The notes beneath the pieces are model-generated. The model made no database searches and was not told the DNA's origin. It worked only from the letters and a program-made list of their open reading frames with translations. This document shows, piece after piece, positions 1 through 11,474 of a stretch of DNA of 54,713 bases (positions within the stretch are counted from its first letter, which is position 1; each line of letters opens with the position of its first letter). A program made the translations under genes and the position numbers. This DNA comes from Chromera velia (taxonomy: Eukaryota > Sar > Chromeraceae): contig JAHBMJ010000191.1 in assembly GCA_018398765.1 (NCBI GenBank), positions 1-54,713 of the forward strand, given 5' to 3'.

Positions 1-1
1 C

Positions 2-3000
2 AAAGGCCTTCCCCTCTGCATCCAGGGCTTCAGCACGCCTCTGGATCTCACAGTAGTCGATCTGGACGATGATTACGATGTTATATTGGGGATGCCCTTC
101 TATAAAGAGTATATTCCTATCCCACATTACTGTGAGAAGGCCCTCACGATCCCTGCGTGTGAGTCACCGACCGGGAGAGACTTGCTCCTGCTTGACAGCG
201 AGGAGTACCCGGTGGAAGGGGAGGGGGACGACTTCTTTAGCCAGAGAGAGCTCCGTCGGCTGATGAAGAGACCCAGTTCCCATGTGCATCTGTTCCACCT
301 CGAAGCAGTGCGGAAGGGGGGGGTGAGTGATACGTTGGAAGTGCATTCCCTGCAGTCTGCCGGTAAGTCCGGAGACCCACCGCCCCTTTCATCTTTCCCT
401 CCTGACCATCCCATCAATTCTTCGACCTACACGGGATTCCGAAAGCACCTCTAGAGCAAAGAAGTCCCACCCAGTGTCCGACCGGTTCTCAAAAAACATT
501 TTAATCGATTCTCAGACAAGTTACCGGGTCTTCCGCCCCACCGAAAGATCGAGTGTGAGATCAAGCTCGAGGCAGGGCACTCTCCTCCTGCGAGAGCACC
601 CTACCGACTATTATACGGTCAACTTGACAAGCTGAGATGGCAGTTGGACTCATACCTCGAGAAAGGGCACATCCGCCCTTCGATAAGTCCATACGCTGCA
701 CCAGTCCTGTTTATGCAGAAGGCAGACGGGATGCAACAGATGTGCATCGATTTCATGGGACTCAACAAGATCACAGTCCGCGACAAATTCCCCATTCCTC
801 ACCCAGAGGAGCTGCTGAGTCGCCTCTATGGCGCAAAATTTTTCTCGTCTCTGGACTTACGGCAATACTTCCATCAGACAAGGATCAGGGAGGGGGACGA
901 GGAGAAGATGGCATTTATCACAAGGTACGGCAGTTTTGAATGGCTGGTGATGCCGTTTGGTTTGTGTAACGCACCTTCCATCAGCATGTGTCTCATCATG
1001 GATATGCTCAGACCACTTCTTGACAAGTGTGTTGTTGTATTTATTGATGATGTTCTTGTTTTCAGCCGCACTCTGGAGGAGCATATCGAGCACATCAACC
1101 AGATCCTTTCCCTTTTGAAGGAACGTCAACTCTATGTTAAGGTCTCTAAATGCGCATGGCTTCGGACAGAGACGAAGTTTTTGGGGTTGGTGGTTAATGA
1201 GAAGGGGGTCAGACCAAGCCATAAGAAAATGCAAGGGCTCACTGAGTTTGCACAACCCACAGACCGCACTTCCCTGCACCAGTTTCTGGGACTGGCCAAT
1301 TGGTTCCGCCGGTTTGTCCCAGGGTTCTCGTTTCTTGCGGGGCCTCTCACATTCCTCCTCCAAGGGAACGTCCCCTTCGAATGGAAGACTGCACAGTCGC
1401 GTGCGTTTGCTGAGCTGAAGAAGGCAGTATAGGAGCATGCCACCCTTGCCCTCCCCGATCCCAGCAAGCCAGTCATTCTGGTGCCCGACGCGTCGCATTC
1501 TGCAGGAGCCACTGGGGCTGTCGCCCTCCAGAAGGACTGTGCAACCGGGAGATACCGCCCCCCCGCTTTCGGCTCCCGCCGTCCGACATCTACGGAAGCC
1601 AAGTACCCCGTCCGAGAGTTGGAATTTCTAGCGATTGTGCATTTTGCAAAGGTGTAGAGACACTTCCTGTCTTTAGACTCCGAAATATGTACCGATCACC
1701 AGAGCCTCACAAATTTCAGCCACCGATCGTTCGAATTTTACTCCCTGCGAGTCCGACGCTGGATTGAATTCAATAACATACAGGAGCTCAGTATCACTCC
1801 AAAGTACATCCCAGGGAGAGCAAACATTATGGCAGACGCCCTTTCCTGAAACCCTCCTGCTGCACAGCAACTCGTGCCGTCTTCCGCCAAGGTTTCTCAC
1901 ATGGGTCGCACTCAGTGTCTGCCTGTACGTCCCAGGCCTCTGCCAGAGGCTGTCCCGGTGTCTGTCTAGCCCGTTAGGTCTTTGGGGGCAGAGTACGCTG
2001 ATCTGCCCGATTTGGTTCCTGAGATTGAGGAGAGCCAGACTCCGGTTAGGGAGGGAGATGGGCAGCAGTCTCGGGCAGGGATGGAGTTGCAGAGTTTGAT
2101 GGTCTTCACCACACAGTCACAGGCCGTCCTTGATGCCTGCAGGAGGGGATACTCAGCCGATCCCTTCTTCCACCCTGTCCTTCAGCATCTGTCACAGCAG
2201 CCCCCACCCGCCCTCACCCCTGATTCTACCCTTCGTTTGCGAGGTATGTCGATTCATGCCGGTCTCCTATATTTTGAAGGGAATCGTCTCTGTGTCCCTA
2301 GATCTCAGCAGGGAACTGTGATGGCTGGGGTGCACTCCCCTCCACACGCTGCTCACTTTGGGATGGAGAAGACCTATCGGAAGGTAGCGTCATTGTACTA
2401 CTGGCCCAAAATGTAGAGGTCAGTCGCTTCTTTTGTTCGCGCATGCGATCGGTGTCAGAGAAGCAAGGGTCCCACTGTGGCCCGCCCCGGGCTTCTGCAG
2501 CCCCTTCCTATCCCTTCACGCCCTTGGGAGTCGACTTGCATTGACCGCCTTACTGATTTGCCACCTTCCGGTGATGAAGGGTTTGATACGATTCTTGTGG
2601 TGCTTTGCCGGCTCATCAAGGCAGTTGTCTTGATTCCCACTCATAGCACAGCAGGAGCAGAGGAGACCATGCGAATCTACTGCCAGCACGTTTCGTGCAA
2701 GAAGGGCTTCCAGCGTCATATCGTCTGCGACCGTGACCCCCGTTTTATTGCCCGCTTTTGGCAGACCCTCCATGCCTCTAGCGGCTCAGAAATCGATTTC
2801 GCGACTGCATCGCACCACGACACAGCGGGTGCCGCAGAGAGAATGAATCACACCCTTGAGGAGGCTTTGCGGTGTCTGGTAGACACGAAGCACTCCCGGT
2901 GGTCTGAATTTCTGTATGATGTGGAGTTTGCATACAACTCCTCTGTCCATGAGGGGACTGGTTTTGCACCCCTCACTCTCGATGATGGAAAGTCCCCGCT

Positions 3001-3559
3001 CATCCCTTCCACTCTCAATCTCCTAGTCTCAGTCGAACCTTCTTTCGACGCAAGGGAATTTCTGGAGGAGCACAGCCAGATGATCGCTGCAGCGAGAGAT
3101 TCACTCCGCTCAGCCTAACAAGTCATGACCCGAAACGCCAATCGCCGTCGGCGTCCCGCCGAGAACATCCGAGTAGGAGATTATGTCCTGGTGCACTGCA
3201 CGTGGTGGCCACGTCCTGTGAGAAAGGGGGAGGAATATGCTAGGAAGCTTGATTCAGTTTGGTTCGGTCCGTTCGAAGTCGAGACCGTTCTGCCTCGAGA
3301 CAATCTGGAGGTTGTTTTGCCTACTGGGAGCAGGAAGCACCCTATCATTCACACATCGTTGTGTAAGCCTTACCGTCAGCCAAGTGGGGAGACTCGCCCC
3401 CCGTCTGTCCGCATGCTTGCTTGGGCCAAGGAGGAGTATGAAGTCGAGAAAATCCTTGCCGTCCGAGAGAGGGGCAAGGCCAAGCAGTATAAGGTTCTCT
3501 GGAGGGGATATCCATTGGAAGACGCATCATGGGAGCCCCTGTCGTCATTGATAACATAA
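2..3559 (+). pseudogene. pol: Ty3 pol polyprotein, stop-riddled but frame-intact
   Basis: One reading frame (codon starts 2, 5, 8...) runs from the protease tail (DYDVILGMPF at about 83-112) to the chromodomain. RT spans about 600-1330 with the YxDD-box variant FIDD at 1040-1051. RNase H spans about 1380-1850. Integrase spans about 2240-3115 with an HHCC-type finger around the stop at 2414, the CDRDPRF Asp motif and the AAERMN Glu motif. A chromodomain begins near 3430. I count seven in-frame stops: TAG at 452, 1430, 1655, 1967 and 2414, TGA at 1847, TAA at 3116. I see no frameshift. The TAA at 3557 is created by the nested insertion. The copy cannot make full-length Pol without readthrough. 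Confidence 0.9.
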
Positions 3560-4317
3560 TGAGACCTACCGGACTTTAACATCATTTCGGACTTTGAAAT
3601 ATAGGATGTTCCATAGTATTTCAACGTTGTTTATATACCTTTAAATATTATAGACATTCTTTAAAACATAATTCTTTTAAGATAAAATTAATATTAAAGA
3701 AAAAATTAAAGCTAAACATGTCAGTGTCAGGAGATTTCAATTTTTGAGTTCTTTTAGCATTCAATTATGATAATACATAATATTGTATTTACAATTTTTT
3801 TTATATAATTTCGATTACACATAAATAAACAAGAACCAATTGCAGATTTTCTTGTATTGTGGTCATTTTTGTCGCTTTAGGGCTGCCTTTCACCTCTACC
3901 TCCAGGGGAGTGGGGGACGGTTTTGCCCGAAAGGACCTAGGTAGGTCATTTATTAATTGGTCCTTCTTGGGGGAGTGGGGGAGCAAATTCAGTCGCCAGA
4001 CCTGGTTAGGTAGGGTCAAAACTAAATAGTTTCAGGGGTGATTATCTACTTTTCGGTCGCATTTATTGCATTATACATAGATATACCAATTATGCAGCTA
4101 CTATTATGGTTACTAAAATATAGCTATGATCTAACATTGATACAGCTGGCTTCAATTCTTTGTTTTACCTTTTGTTTTAAAAGAATTACGTTTTAAAGAA
4201 TGTTTATTAAATTTAAAAGCTTATAAACAACGATTAAATACAATAGAACACCCTATGTTATTCCTATATTTCAAAGTCCGAAATGATGTTAAAGTCCGGT
4301 AGGTTTCATTATGTTAT
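3551..4317. mobile_element. Nested TIR transposon (MITE-like), 767 bp
   Basis: The ends are about 56-bp terminal inverted repeats: 3551-3606 starts ATAACATAATGAGACCTACC, and the right arm ending at 4317 is its complement with one mismatch seen (G/A). The 4-bp duplication ATTG flanks it (3547-3550 and 4318-4321). No transposase ORF is visible, so it is non-autonomous. The AT-rich interior carries two similar GGGGGAGTGGGGGA-like stretches near 3910 and 3970. Removing the element and one ATTG rejoins the chromodomain frame, which proves insertion into a previously continuous pol gene. The superfamily is not identified. Confidence 0.88.
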
Positions 4318-4321
4318 ATTG

Positions 4322-4376
4322 AAGAATGCAAAACAAGCGATTGCCAATTTTTATGCTTCGGCCTGAGTGAGGCGCA
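4322..4376 (+). pseudogene. Displaced C-terminus of the Ty3 chromodomain
   Basis: Downstream of the nested element the original pol frame resumes with KNAKQAIANFYASA followed by TGA at about 4376. The second Ty3 copy ends its chromodomain with LKNAKDAIKAFREL, so this is the true carboxyl end of the polyprotein, split off by the insertion. The chromodomain tail is thought to guide integration to modified chromatin in chromoviruses. Confidence 0.85.
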
Positions 4377-4384
4377 CAGGCCAT

Positions 4385-4669
4385 GGGGGGGGGAGAGGGC
4401 ACGTTACGTTGTGGCTTGTACGGCGACTTGATCATCCGCCAAACTTGCTAGAACTGGGACTGGGAAACTAACTTCGCAATACTAAGCCCGGCCAGCATTA
4501 ATTAAGTGCACTAAGAGAATTAAGTGACAGACTGATAATACAGAGAAAGAAATAATAGACTTGCAATACAGAAATAAATAGAAGCATGCCGTACAGTCTT
4601 CGTCCGTCTATGTTGCTTGAATGGAGTCCTTGGAAGTGAACTCTGAGTGACAGACTTAAGGAGGTAAGG
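4385..4669 (+). repeat. Polypurine tract and probable 3' LTR
   Basis: GGGGGGGGGAGAGGG (4385-4399) followed by CA and then CGTTACG matches the arrangement at the minus-strand element (polypurine tract, CA, CGTAACATAG). The LTR therefore probably starts at 4402. Its end is put near 4669 from a GGAGGTAAGG string that loosely resembles the terminal repeat. No second LTR is in the window to fix the boundary. Confidence 0.45.
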
Positions 4670-5200
4670 TATGATGAGTCTCCAACTAGACTACGTTCTT
4701 AGTCTAGGAGGAAATCTGACGTACATCTGATGAAATTCAGTCTGTTAGATCTGAATCTGAATTTCGAACAAATTGAATCGGGCCCCAGAAAGTCGTTAGG
4801 CGTAGAAGTGGAGTGCCGGGGCCCCTTCTCCAACATGTTGGGGGCCCCCAGCATGCATTTGAAAACTTTTTTTTTTTTAAAAAAATATATAAATCCCAAA
4901 TCGCATCCTGTGATGAAATTGCAAAATTCAAGTGTACGCGGTATAGAAGTTCAGAATCAAACGAAGTTCAACATCAAAACTTAGGCTCCCTATTTACTTT
5001 CGTAAATTCATAATTCAAATCATAATGATTTTTACTGTTGTATTACATACATGTCGGTGCATGATGTCGCTCTTCGCAATTTTTAATGAACTAGTCTTTG
5101 CAATCATTTACACATTGTTATATGAGACTGTTTTTTTTTTTAATGTTGTATCGCAATCACTTACGTGTGAGACTGCCTTTCTTGAAGCACGTCATATATC
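4670..5200. other. AT-rich intergenic stretch
   Basis: No conserved coding frame is visible. There are short poly-T and poly-A runs (about 4868-4880, 5132-5143). It separates the Ty3 remnant from the satellite-like repeats. Confidence 0.5.
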
Positions 5201-5930
5201 ATAATTAATCACTTACGCGTTAATCAGCTAGGCTGGCGTTTAATTGCACGCAATTACACGCAATTCTATCATTTTTTTATGATATTCAAGTTACTGGGTA
5301 TTACTGGGGCTAGGTTGGCGTTTAAAACACAATGTTGCAGCTATATAGACCATGTGATGCTTATTGATTTAGATGATTCTGAAGAATTCTGAAGAGAGTC
5401 TTTAAATTCACGGTTGCTTACTACCGTTACTATATAGCCGGGTTTGCGTTTTACTCATTCACAATTCCATTTTTTTTTTTTTTTAATATTAATACCTCTC
5501 TAAATCAGGTTAACCGTTAACGATTTACTTAGAACTGCTCATTACACATTTTTTCTATATTTTTCTATGTTTGCTTAAGCCAGATTGGCTTAGGGATTTG
5601 CATTTTCATCATCATCGATCATCACATATAATGTTAGACATACAGACCGTTTAATTTTGAAAGAAATTTAGCGAGATTAGCATTAAGTCATACATGATTT
5701 TAAGATTTTTTTATGTTTATTTAAACCAGGTAAGCGTTTTACTTACAACTACTACTGTTAATTAGATTACTAGTAGTTTTACCAATTTTTTATATATCGA
5801 CTTAAGGCAGGTTAGCGTTTGATACACTAGTTGATACATAACATATTGCAGCTACAGACCGCTTGATGAGAACACACCTCAGTCAGGCCAGCGTTTCACT
5901 TATAAGTGTTCCAATAGAATAAAAAGCATG
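5200..5930. repeat. Degenerate satellite with AGGTTNGCGTTT core
   Basis: A core resembling AGGTTNGCGTTT recurs near 5232, 5312, 5443, 5505, 5583, 5728, 5806 and 5887. A companion string (TTGCAGCTA..AGACC..TGATG) recurs near 5334 and 5844. Spacing is irregular (about 60-150 bp), so this is an old, diverged tandem array rather than a regular satellite. No coding content is seen. Confidence 0.55.
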
Positions 5931-6069
5931 CAACTTTTGAAGTCTCACATTGTCAGTACTACTAATATAGCTGAAGTCTTTTTTCGTTTTTGAGTGGGAA
6001 AACGTCTACTGATGTCAGTGACACAGTACTGACACTCACATTGTATGACTGTGCGTGTCTTCAAGAAAA

Positions 6070-6390
6070 CACGCTTTATTGAAGATGTCACTGTTGCGAT
6101 TCCTCCGACATTCTTTGCGCATCCGTTAACCATAAATTCTACTTCATTACCCCCAGTCGTCCCCACCCCCTCCTCCTCTGGTCCCTCTACTGCCAGCGGG
6201 CCACATGCGTGAAGAAACTCCGCCGCGAGTAGAGCTGCCCCCCCACCCAGAAGAGCCTGCAGTGATGCGCACATTCTGCTGTTGCCCTGCGACAGAGTGC
6301 TGTGAGGTGCCTCGAGAAGCTACCTCCTCTCCCTCCAGCTGCCGACTGAAAGTCAAACCATAGTCGGCGAAACAGGGAGGGACATGCGCA
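6070..6390 (-). other. Probable last exon and 3' end of the HDAC gene
   Basis: A pyrimidine-rich acceptor (TTGACTTTCAG) lies at about 6345-6355 on the minus strand. One downstream frame gives a Gly/Ser-rich tail ending GGGGGDDWG with a stop at 6147; the others stop early. A minus-strand AATAAA lies near 6075. Class I HDAC tails are variable, so homology cannot choose the frame. The join to exon 9 (6646-6730) is unproven. Confidence 0.4.
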
Positions 6391-6484
6391 AACTCCACGC
6401 CTGCATACACACGCATAGTCAGACATGTACGCACCGGCATGGCAACACGCCTATTCACTCGTCGACTCGTTTCTTTCTCGATCG

Positions 6485-6505
6485 CTTGCTCTCTCTCTCT
6501 CTCTC

Positions 6506-6555
<50 letters not shown>

Positions 6556-6733
6556 CACAGACGACGGATGACCGATTGAGCAAACCTTCTGACAGAACAA
6601 CCGACAAACAAAAACAGCCGCCGAACCAAACCCAACCAACCAACCGGGTGCAGCTTCGAGGTATCGGAGTCTCTCCAGGGCCTTCATCTTCAAACGTTCC
6701 AGATGTTCCTTTGTGTTCAGGTTCGGGAACCTG

Positions 6734-6765
<32 letters not shown>

Positions 6766-6770
6766 CGTGC
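6485..6770. repeat. CT/CA/GA and GGCA microsatellites
   Basis: A (CT)n-(CA)n-(GA)n compound tract lies at about 6488-6555 and a (GGCA)n tract at about 6733-6766. Both lie in or beside introns of the deacetylase. On the minus strand the GGCA tract reads CCTG repeats leading straight into the CTGCAG acceptor of the exon at 6730, so the repeat forms part of the acceptor region. Confidence 0.85.
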
Positions 6771-7458
6771 TTGGATTCATGTATGTCCCAAGGGTTATAC
6801 GCGTGAGCGCGTGCATCAACGCGAAAGTTATGCGGCATCCAGGTGGTCTGAGGACTCACATTGGGGGAAGAGGCTTCAGGTGATGCTGAGACACCATGGA
6901 CCAATCATACGGGATCCACGGGTAAAGAGAAGGGAAAACTCCGTTTGATGTCTTCTCGGATAAATTCCTCTATGCAGGTCTCGATACCTTGCTGGGAAGG
7001 GAAGGGAAAGGATTCGGGGCATGAGGGTGCCAGGCCAACTACAAAAGACGTGCACAGAGTCACAATGAAGCTCTTGCATGCATGGTCAGGTGCAACCTGA
7101 ATGCCTGACGTTTTGCTGATCGGCAGGTGGAGTTTGAATTCGGGACCATACCACTGGATAGAGTCCTGCATAGATAGATCCAGGAAAGGAGGGAGGCCGC
7201 GGGGTTGGGGGGGAGGGAAGAGCGGAGGTGAAAGAATTTCTCCTTTGTGGGAGAAACCGAGAGACCGCAATAAACCCTGACGCCTCTCTCCCTGATGACC
7301 CACTCACTCACACGCGAACGTGTCTCAAAACTTTTCGGACAAAGATAGAAGGAGATTCAGGGAGTCTACGAAACCTACATATGAAGACGGCTGTACAGAA
7401 TGAAGGCCGACCAAGAAGCATCTCATGCCCTTTTATCCACCACACTAAACCCACACCC

Positions 7459-7530
<72 letters not shown>

Positions 7531-7604
7531 AGAGAAAGAAAGAGAAAGAGGAAGAAAAAGAGAAAGAAAGAGAGAAAGAAAGAGAGAGAGAGAGAGAGAA
7601 AAAG

Positions 7605-7658
<54 letters not shown>

Positions 7659-9504
7659 AAGGAAGGAAGGAAGGAAAGAAAGAAAGAAAGAAGAAAGGAA
7701 AGAGACGGACGTGTCTGGGAATTTCCCCTGGCATTTGGTCCTCTACTCCCAGAGCAGCTGCCGTCTCGAAGGCCCAGCACCTGGCCACATTTCTGATAGT
7801 GTACCCCCCCCCTCCGAGGATCAGAAGGGGAACCCCAAAGGACCGGCAGAAGGAGAGACACTCAGCGTGACCACGGATAGACAAGTTGAAACGACCAAGG
7901 CGGTCACCTGAGAGAGGGAAAGCGTGAAGGGACTTTCCTTGAAATCAGCCACCAGAACAGGAGAGAGAATCAGAACGGATGGATTCTGGCATTCTTCCAT
8001 TTGCTCACGCATTCGTAAAATCCCACGATCACTCCAGTGCATGTGCGTGATCCTGTTCCTCTAAAGGGGTCTCCTCTGTGAGTGCATACGTTTGAGTCAT
8101 ATTCCGAGAGAGAAGAAAGACGAGAGCGAGACGTACCATCAGGGATGCGAGACGTACCATCAGGGATGGACGGAACAAATTTCCATTCCATGTAGCAAAA
8201 ATCAAACAGCAGTGGGATGCAAAGAAGGAGACGGGTACGCGCAACAGAGACGGTGGAACAACACAACACACCCTCACCTGCCAGAGAATCTGCCCCACAC
8301 TGCAAGACGATGGCTTCTGGTCGAAATTTCTCCACACTCGCCCTGACTACAGGTTTGAAGAGACCCAGAAAAGAGGCGTCGTCCATGCCGTCATTCAGAG
8401 GCAGATTCAGAGAGTAGTGCTTTCCAATCCCGTACCCCACATCCGTAAGGTCCCCTGTCCCCGGAAAGAAGTCCCCGAATTTGTGCAACGAGAGAGTCAA
8501 TACCCTGCATGCATCATGTCAGAGGGATTATAGAGAAAAAGAAAAGACGCAAACAAGAGAGAAGGCGAAAATGAAGGACTTTTGTTGAAAAGGAGACGTC
8601 ATGAGGAATCGTCTCAAAAAGGAAGTGTGGAAAGGAAGAGTGAGGGAAGTCAACGCCGCATCACTCAGCCATATAAACCGAGTCGGATGTAGTGGAAGAT
8701 TGGACGGAGCCATCCAACAGAAAAGAGGCAGGCAGATTTGGGGGCCACCCACACCACGCAGATGTTTTCGCAAATTCAGCGTCAAGACGGTTTTTCTTTC
8801 TGTCATCGCTTCTCTCCACTACTCAAGAACAACTCTTTACAGTCCGATGAGAGAAAGGAAAGGGAAAATTTCATGCACATCCACGTATCCATCCATCCAT
8901 CCCCATGCACCTGTTTGTACAGTAGAAGGCCTCCTCCACCCCGTCACCATGGTGGATGTCGATGTCGATGTACATCACCCTCTGGAAATGATTCAAGAGT
9001 TCCAAAATGCCAAGAACGATATCCTGAAGGGATAGCACAAGAGAGAGACATCACCAAGCGGAATGATATGACCCTTCACACTCATTTCAGGAAGCCAATC
9101 AGGAAACCAATCGGAAAGAATGAAGAAGGGTCGTGGAGGATCGTAAGCAGGGAAGAGAGGACGAACACAACAAATAAGAATAACAGTGGGACAGAAACAA
9201 AAAACCTACACGGCATACGGACAGACACGTTGTCTGATTGCATGCTGATTGCTTACAAGACTGCATGCTGATTGCTGACGTTCACGTAGCAGAACCCCGA
9301 GGCCTCACTCTTCCGCGCGTGGTGCAGACCCCCAGACCAGTTGATCGCAATGTCCGTCTTTCCTGCCGCCAGCAGACGGGCAGCCTGGATCGAACCGCCT
9401 GCACAGCTGGCCTGCAGATGGACGGAACAGAAGCGTTGATGCGTAATCATGTGAACACACACACACACACACACACACACGCACGCACGCACGCACGCAC
9501 GCAT

Positions 9505-9539
<35 letters not shown>

Positions 9540-10776
9540 CCGACAAATGAAGCAATTGCGGCATCGTGAACGGAGAAAAAATGGGTGTGGCCAAGGAAAG
9601 CAAGACTCTTTGGCAGAGAGTCAGTTTGGGAAATGCGCATCAGCCGTTGACACCCGCTGGGTTGGCAGACGAAGACGTGCACAGACACATGCAGCAAGCG
9701 AACAAGTTACACAACAGACAAGCAGACAAGATGCACCGACACAAAGCCAGTATGGGCAATCACAGAGAGACAGACAGACAGACAGACACACAGAAACGAA
9801 GGAAAGGAGAGTGCAGCAAGAGCAACTTGCCTGGAAGTCGAAGAGTCCCTCAAAGATCGGACAATCCGTCTGCTCCCCCACACCGAATCTTCGAGCTGCC
9901 CCCTGCCAATCGAGCTGCAAGATCAGTTTTCATTTTCATATTGATTCGTCTGCCATTTCTCAGAGTTCAGACGCTAAAGGAGAGTAGTCACGAAATGAAG
10001 AAACTGTGAGGGCAGGAAGAAACAAAAACACTCCATGGGAACAGAGAGAAAGAGACTTAGACTAGCAAGCAGAAAAAGCGGATAATACGCAGAGAAACGA
10101 CCATACTGCTCGACTGACTTTGGTCTGATCCAGCGTGATATTACTGAGGAAAGCGATGTACTCACTGCCGTGGAACCTCTCGATCTCCAATTCGTTCGCT
10201 TTGTGGTGCTGGATGACCTGGAGAGAAGGAATAAGAGAAAGCGGAAGAAAAGACTTTGACAGCTAGACAGCGGAACCACCCTCAATAGAGGGAAGACGAG
10301 TCCTTGGTTACAGTGCAGCACGGGATGCGTATGCATGGACAGTGGAAGGTTGGGACTGCGGGTGCATGGGGATCCGCCTGAGCCGGATTGCGTCCGTTTA
10401 TGCATTTACCCAGTGCAATGGGTAGTACGGAGGACTTCAGTCTGGAGCAACAGACTCAAGCCATGCAATGAGCAGGGGGGTGTGACGACGGAGACGAAAG
10501 ACGGCAAGACACGAGACGGCTGGGCCGTCTCAGTCGGAAGGCAAACAGGCGTACAGGCAGGCAAGGGGGCAAGAGTCTCACTGAAGATTGGGGCCCTCAC
10601 CCACTCACCTCCAGTTCTTTGTGGAGTCCGAATGACTTGACCAACTCGTGGGTGAGTTGCATTCTCTGGGGCTTCATCGGGTGACCAGACCCATAGTAGT
10701 ATGAGCCTATGTCGAGGTCATAGAAGTACGAGACCCTCCGTCTCTTTTCGTCCTCCTTTGGGACGAGCACTTCCAT
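6646..10776 (-). CDS. Class I histone deacetylase (RPD3/HDAC family)
   Basis: Zn-dependent lysine deacetylase that removes acetyl groups from histones in chromatin. Exons read on the minus strand, each with AG acceptor and consistent phase: 10609-10776 (ATG at 10776), 10119-10217, 9831-9914, 9280-9411, 8911-9023, 8278-8504, 7711-7907, 7110-7165, 6646-6730. These sum to 387 codons, close to a usual HDAC core. Catalytic landmarks are all present: [18 protein letters not shown] (His-His pair), [17 protein letters not shown] (metal-binding Asp and His), [10 protein letters not shown] (Asp), [15 protein letters not shown] (transition-state Tyr). The intron after 9831 uses a GC donor. Several introns hold large CA/GA/GCAC microsatellites. 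The last exon is not resolved: candidate frames end at 6147 (Gly-rich, DDWG) or nearby, with AATAAA on the minus strand near 6075. It is divergent from the LRR gene at 11475. Confidence 0.92.
7446..7705. repeat. Compound CA/GA/GAAA/GGAA microsatellite
   Basis: About 260 bp of (CA)n, then (GA)n, then GAAA and GGAA repeats in the deacetylase intron between exons 7 and 8. The plus strand is almost pure purine from 7498 to 7705. Long Lys/Arg/Glu-rich or Ser/Phe-rich ORFs across it are artefacts of the repeat. Confidence 0.92.
9453..9541. repeat. CA and GCAC microsatellite
   Basis: (CA)n passing into (GCAC)n lies inside the deacetylase intron between exons 3 and 4. ORFs made of Cys-Val or His-Thr/Ala-Arg repeats come only from this tract. 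Confidence 0.92.
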
Positions 10777-11474
10777 CTTCTTTCTTTCTTCGTGCCTGTT
10801 GGTCTGACAGTCCTACTGAGGGTCTAAATGGACTTCAACCGCATGTTCAGAGACAGACTGAGCGACTCCGTCTCGGCCCCCTTGCGTCGACTTTCAGGAT
10901 TGAAGAAGCACACGACGTGTTCACAGAAAGACTTTCGGAGAGCCGGCGCACCCACTTCAAAAATAGCCACAACTTCAGTTCACACACTGGAGGAGGAGGT
11001 GGTAGACTGTCTGAGGTCCCTCCCTGCCGACTCAGTGCCGAGTGTCGGCTTCAAGAATGCTTCAGATGCATGGCATGCACTGCACCATATCTGCACCATG
11101 CATGCATGCATCTCTGCACCAGATCCGGATCGCGCGGCCGCGAATTTTGTGGGACGCCTTTTGCGCGTCTCCACGTTTTTCTCTTTGAGGTTCGGGTGTT
11201 CATAGCACATGCACTCCAAGTTTCCCTGTGTCGGAAGATCATTCATTAAACATCACGGCTGCCAACAGCTGCCTGCGCCAACCGGAAGTAGAAGGATCTC
11301 TGCGTACGGTGACGAAAAAGAGGCTCCTCAAGAAGCTTCTTAGTTGAGGTGAAAAAATTGCCACTACACTGTCACCCGAGACGGGTCTCATCCAGTTTGT
11401 AGTTGTCTAAAACCAGCACTCTCTCACCTCGATACATTCTCTTCGCGTGCCTCCACCAGCAGCTTTCAGCAAAT
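10777..11474. promoter_or_regulatory. Divergent intergenic region, HDAC and LRR genes
   Basis: About 700 bp separates the two start codons, which point away from each other, so it should hold both promoters. GCATGC palindromes occur at about 11069 and 11097-11110 (one as a run of CATG repeats). GCATGC-type sequences are known AP2 targets in Apicomplexa; use here is inference. No TATA box is obvious. Confidence 0.45.

Larger units (their letters stand above)
1..4669 (+). mobile_element. Ty3/gypsy chromovirus retrotransposon, 3' part
   Basis: The window opens inside the protease of a Ty3/gypsy LTR retrotransposon. Protease tail, reverse transcriptase, RNase H, integrase and a C-terminal chromodomain follow in the usual Ty3 order, then a polypurine tract (4385-4399) and a probable 3' LTR from 4402. 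Gag and the 5' LTR lie outside the window. A 767-bp inverted-repeat element (3551-4317) is nested near the end of pol. The protein is closely related to the minus-strand copy at 42438-48348. The LTR right edge is uncertain, so the element end is approximate. Confidence 0.9.

Noticed and set aside
857-1498. Antisense ORF of 213 codons over the Ty3 RT
   Set aside because: Shadow of the RT frame on the opposite strand, with no recognisable motif.
7228-7911. Lys/Arg/Glu-rich and Ser/Leu-rich ORFs of 130-230 codons
   Set aside because: Artefacts of the GA/GAAA microsatellite in an HDAC intron; the true coding segments are the minus-strand exons at 7711-7907 and 7110-7165.
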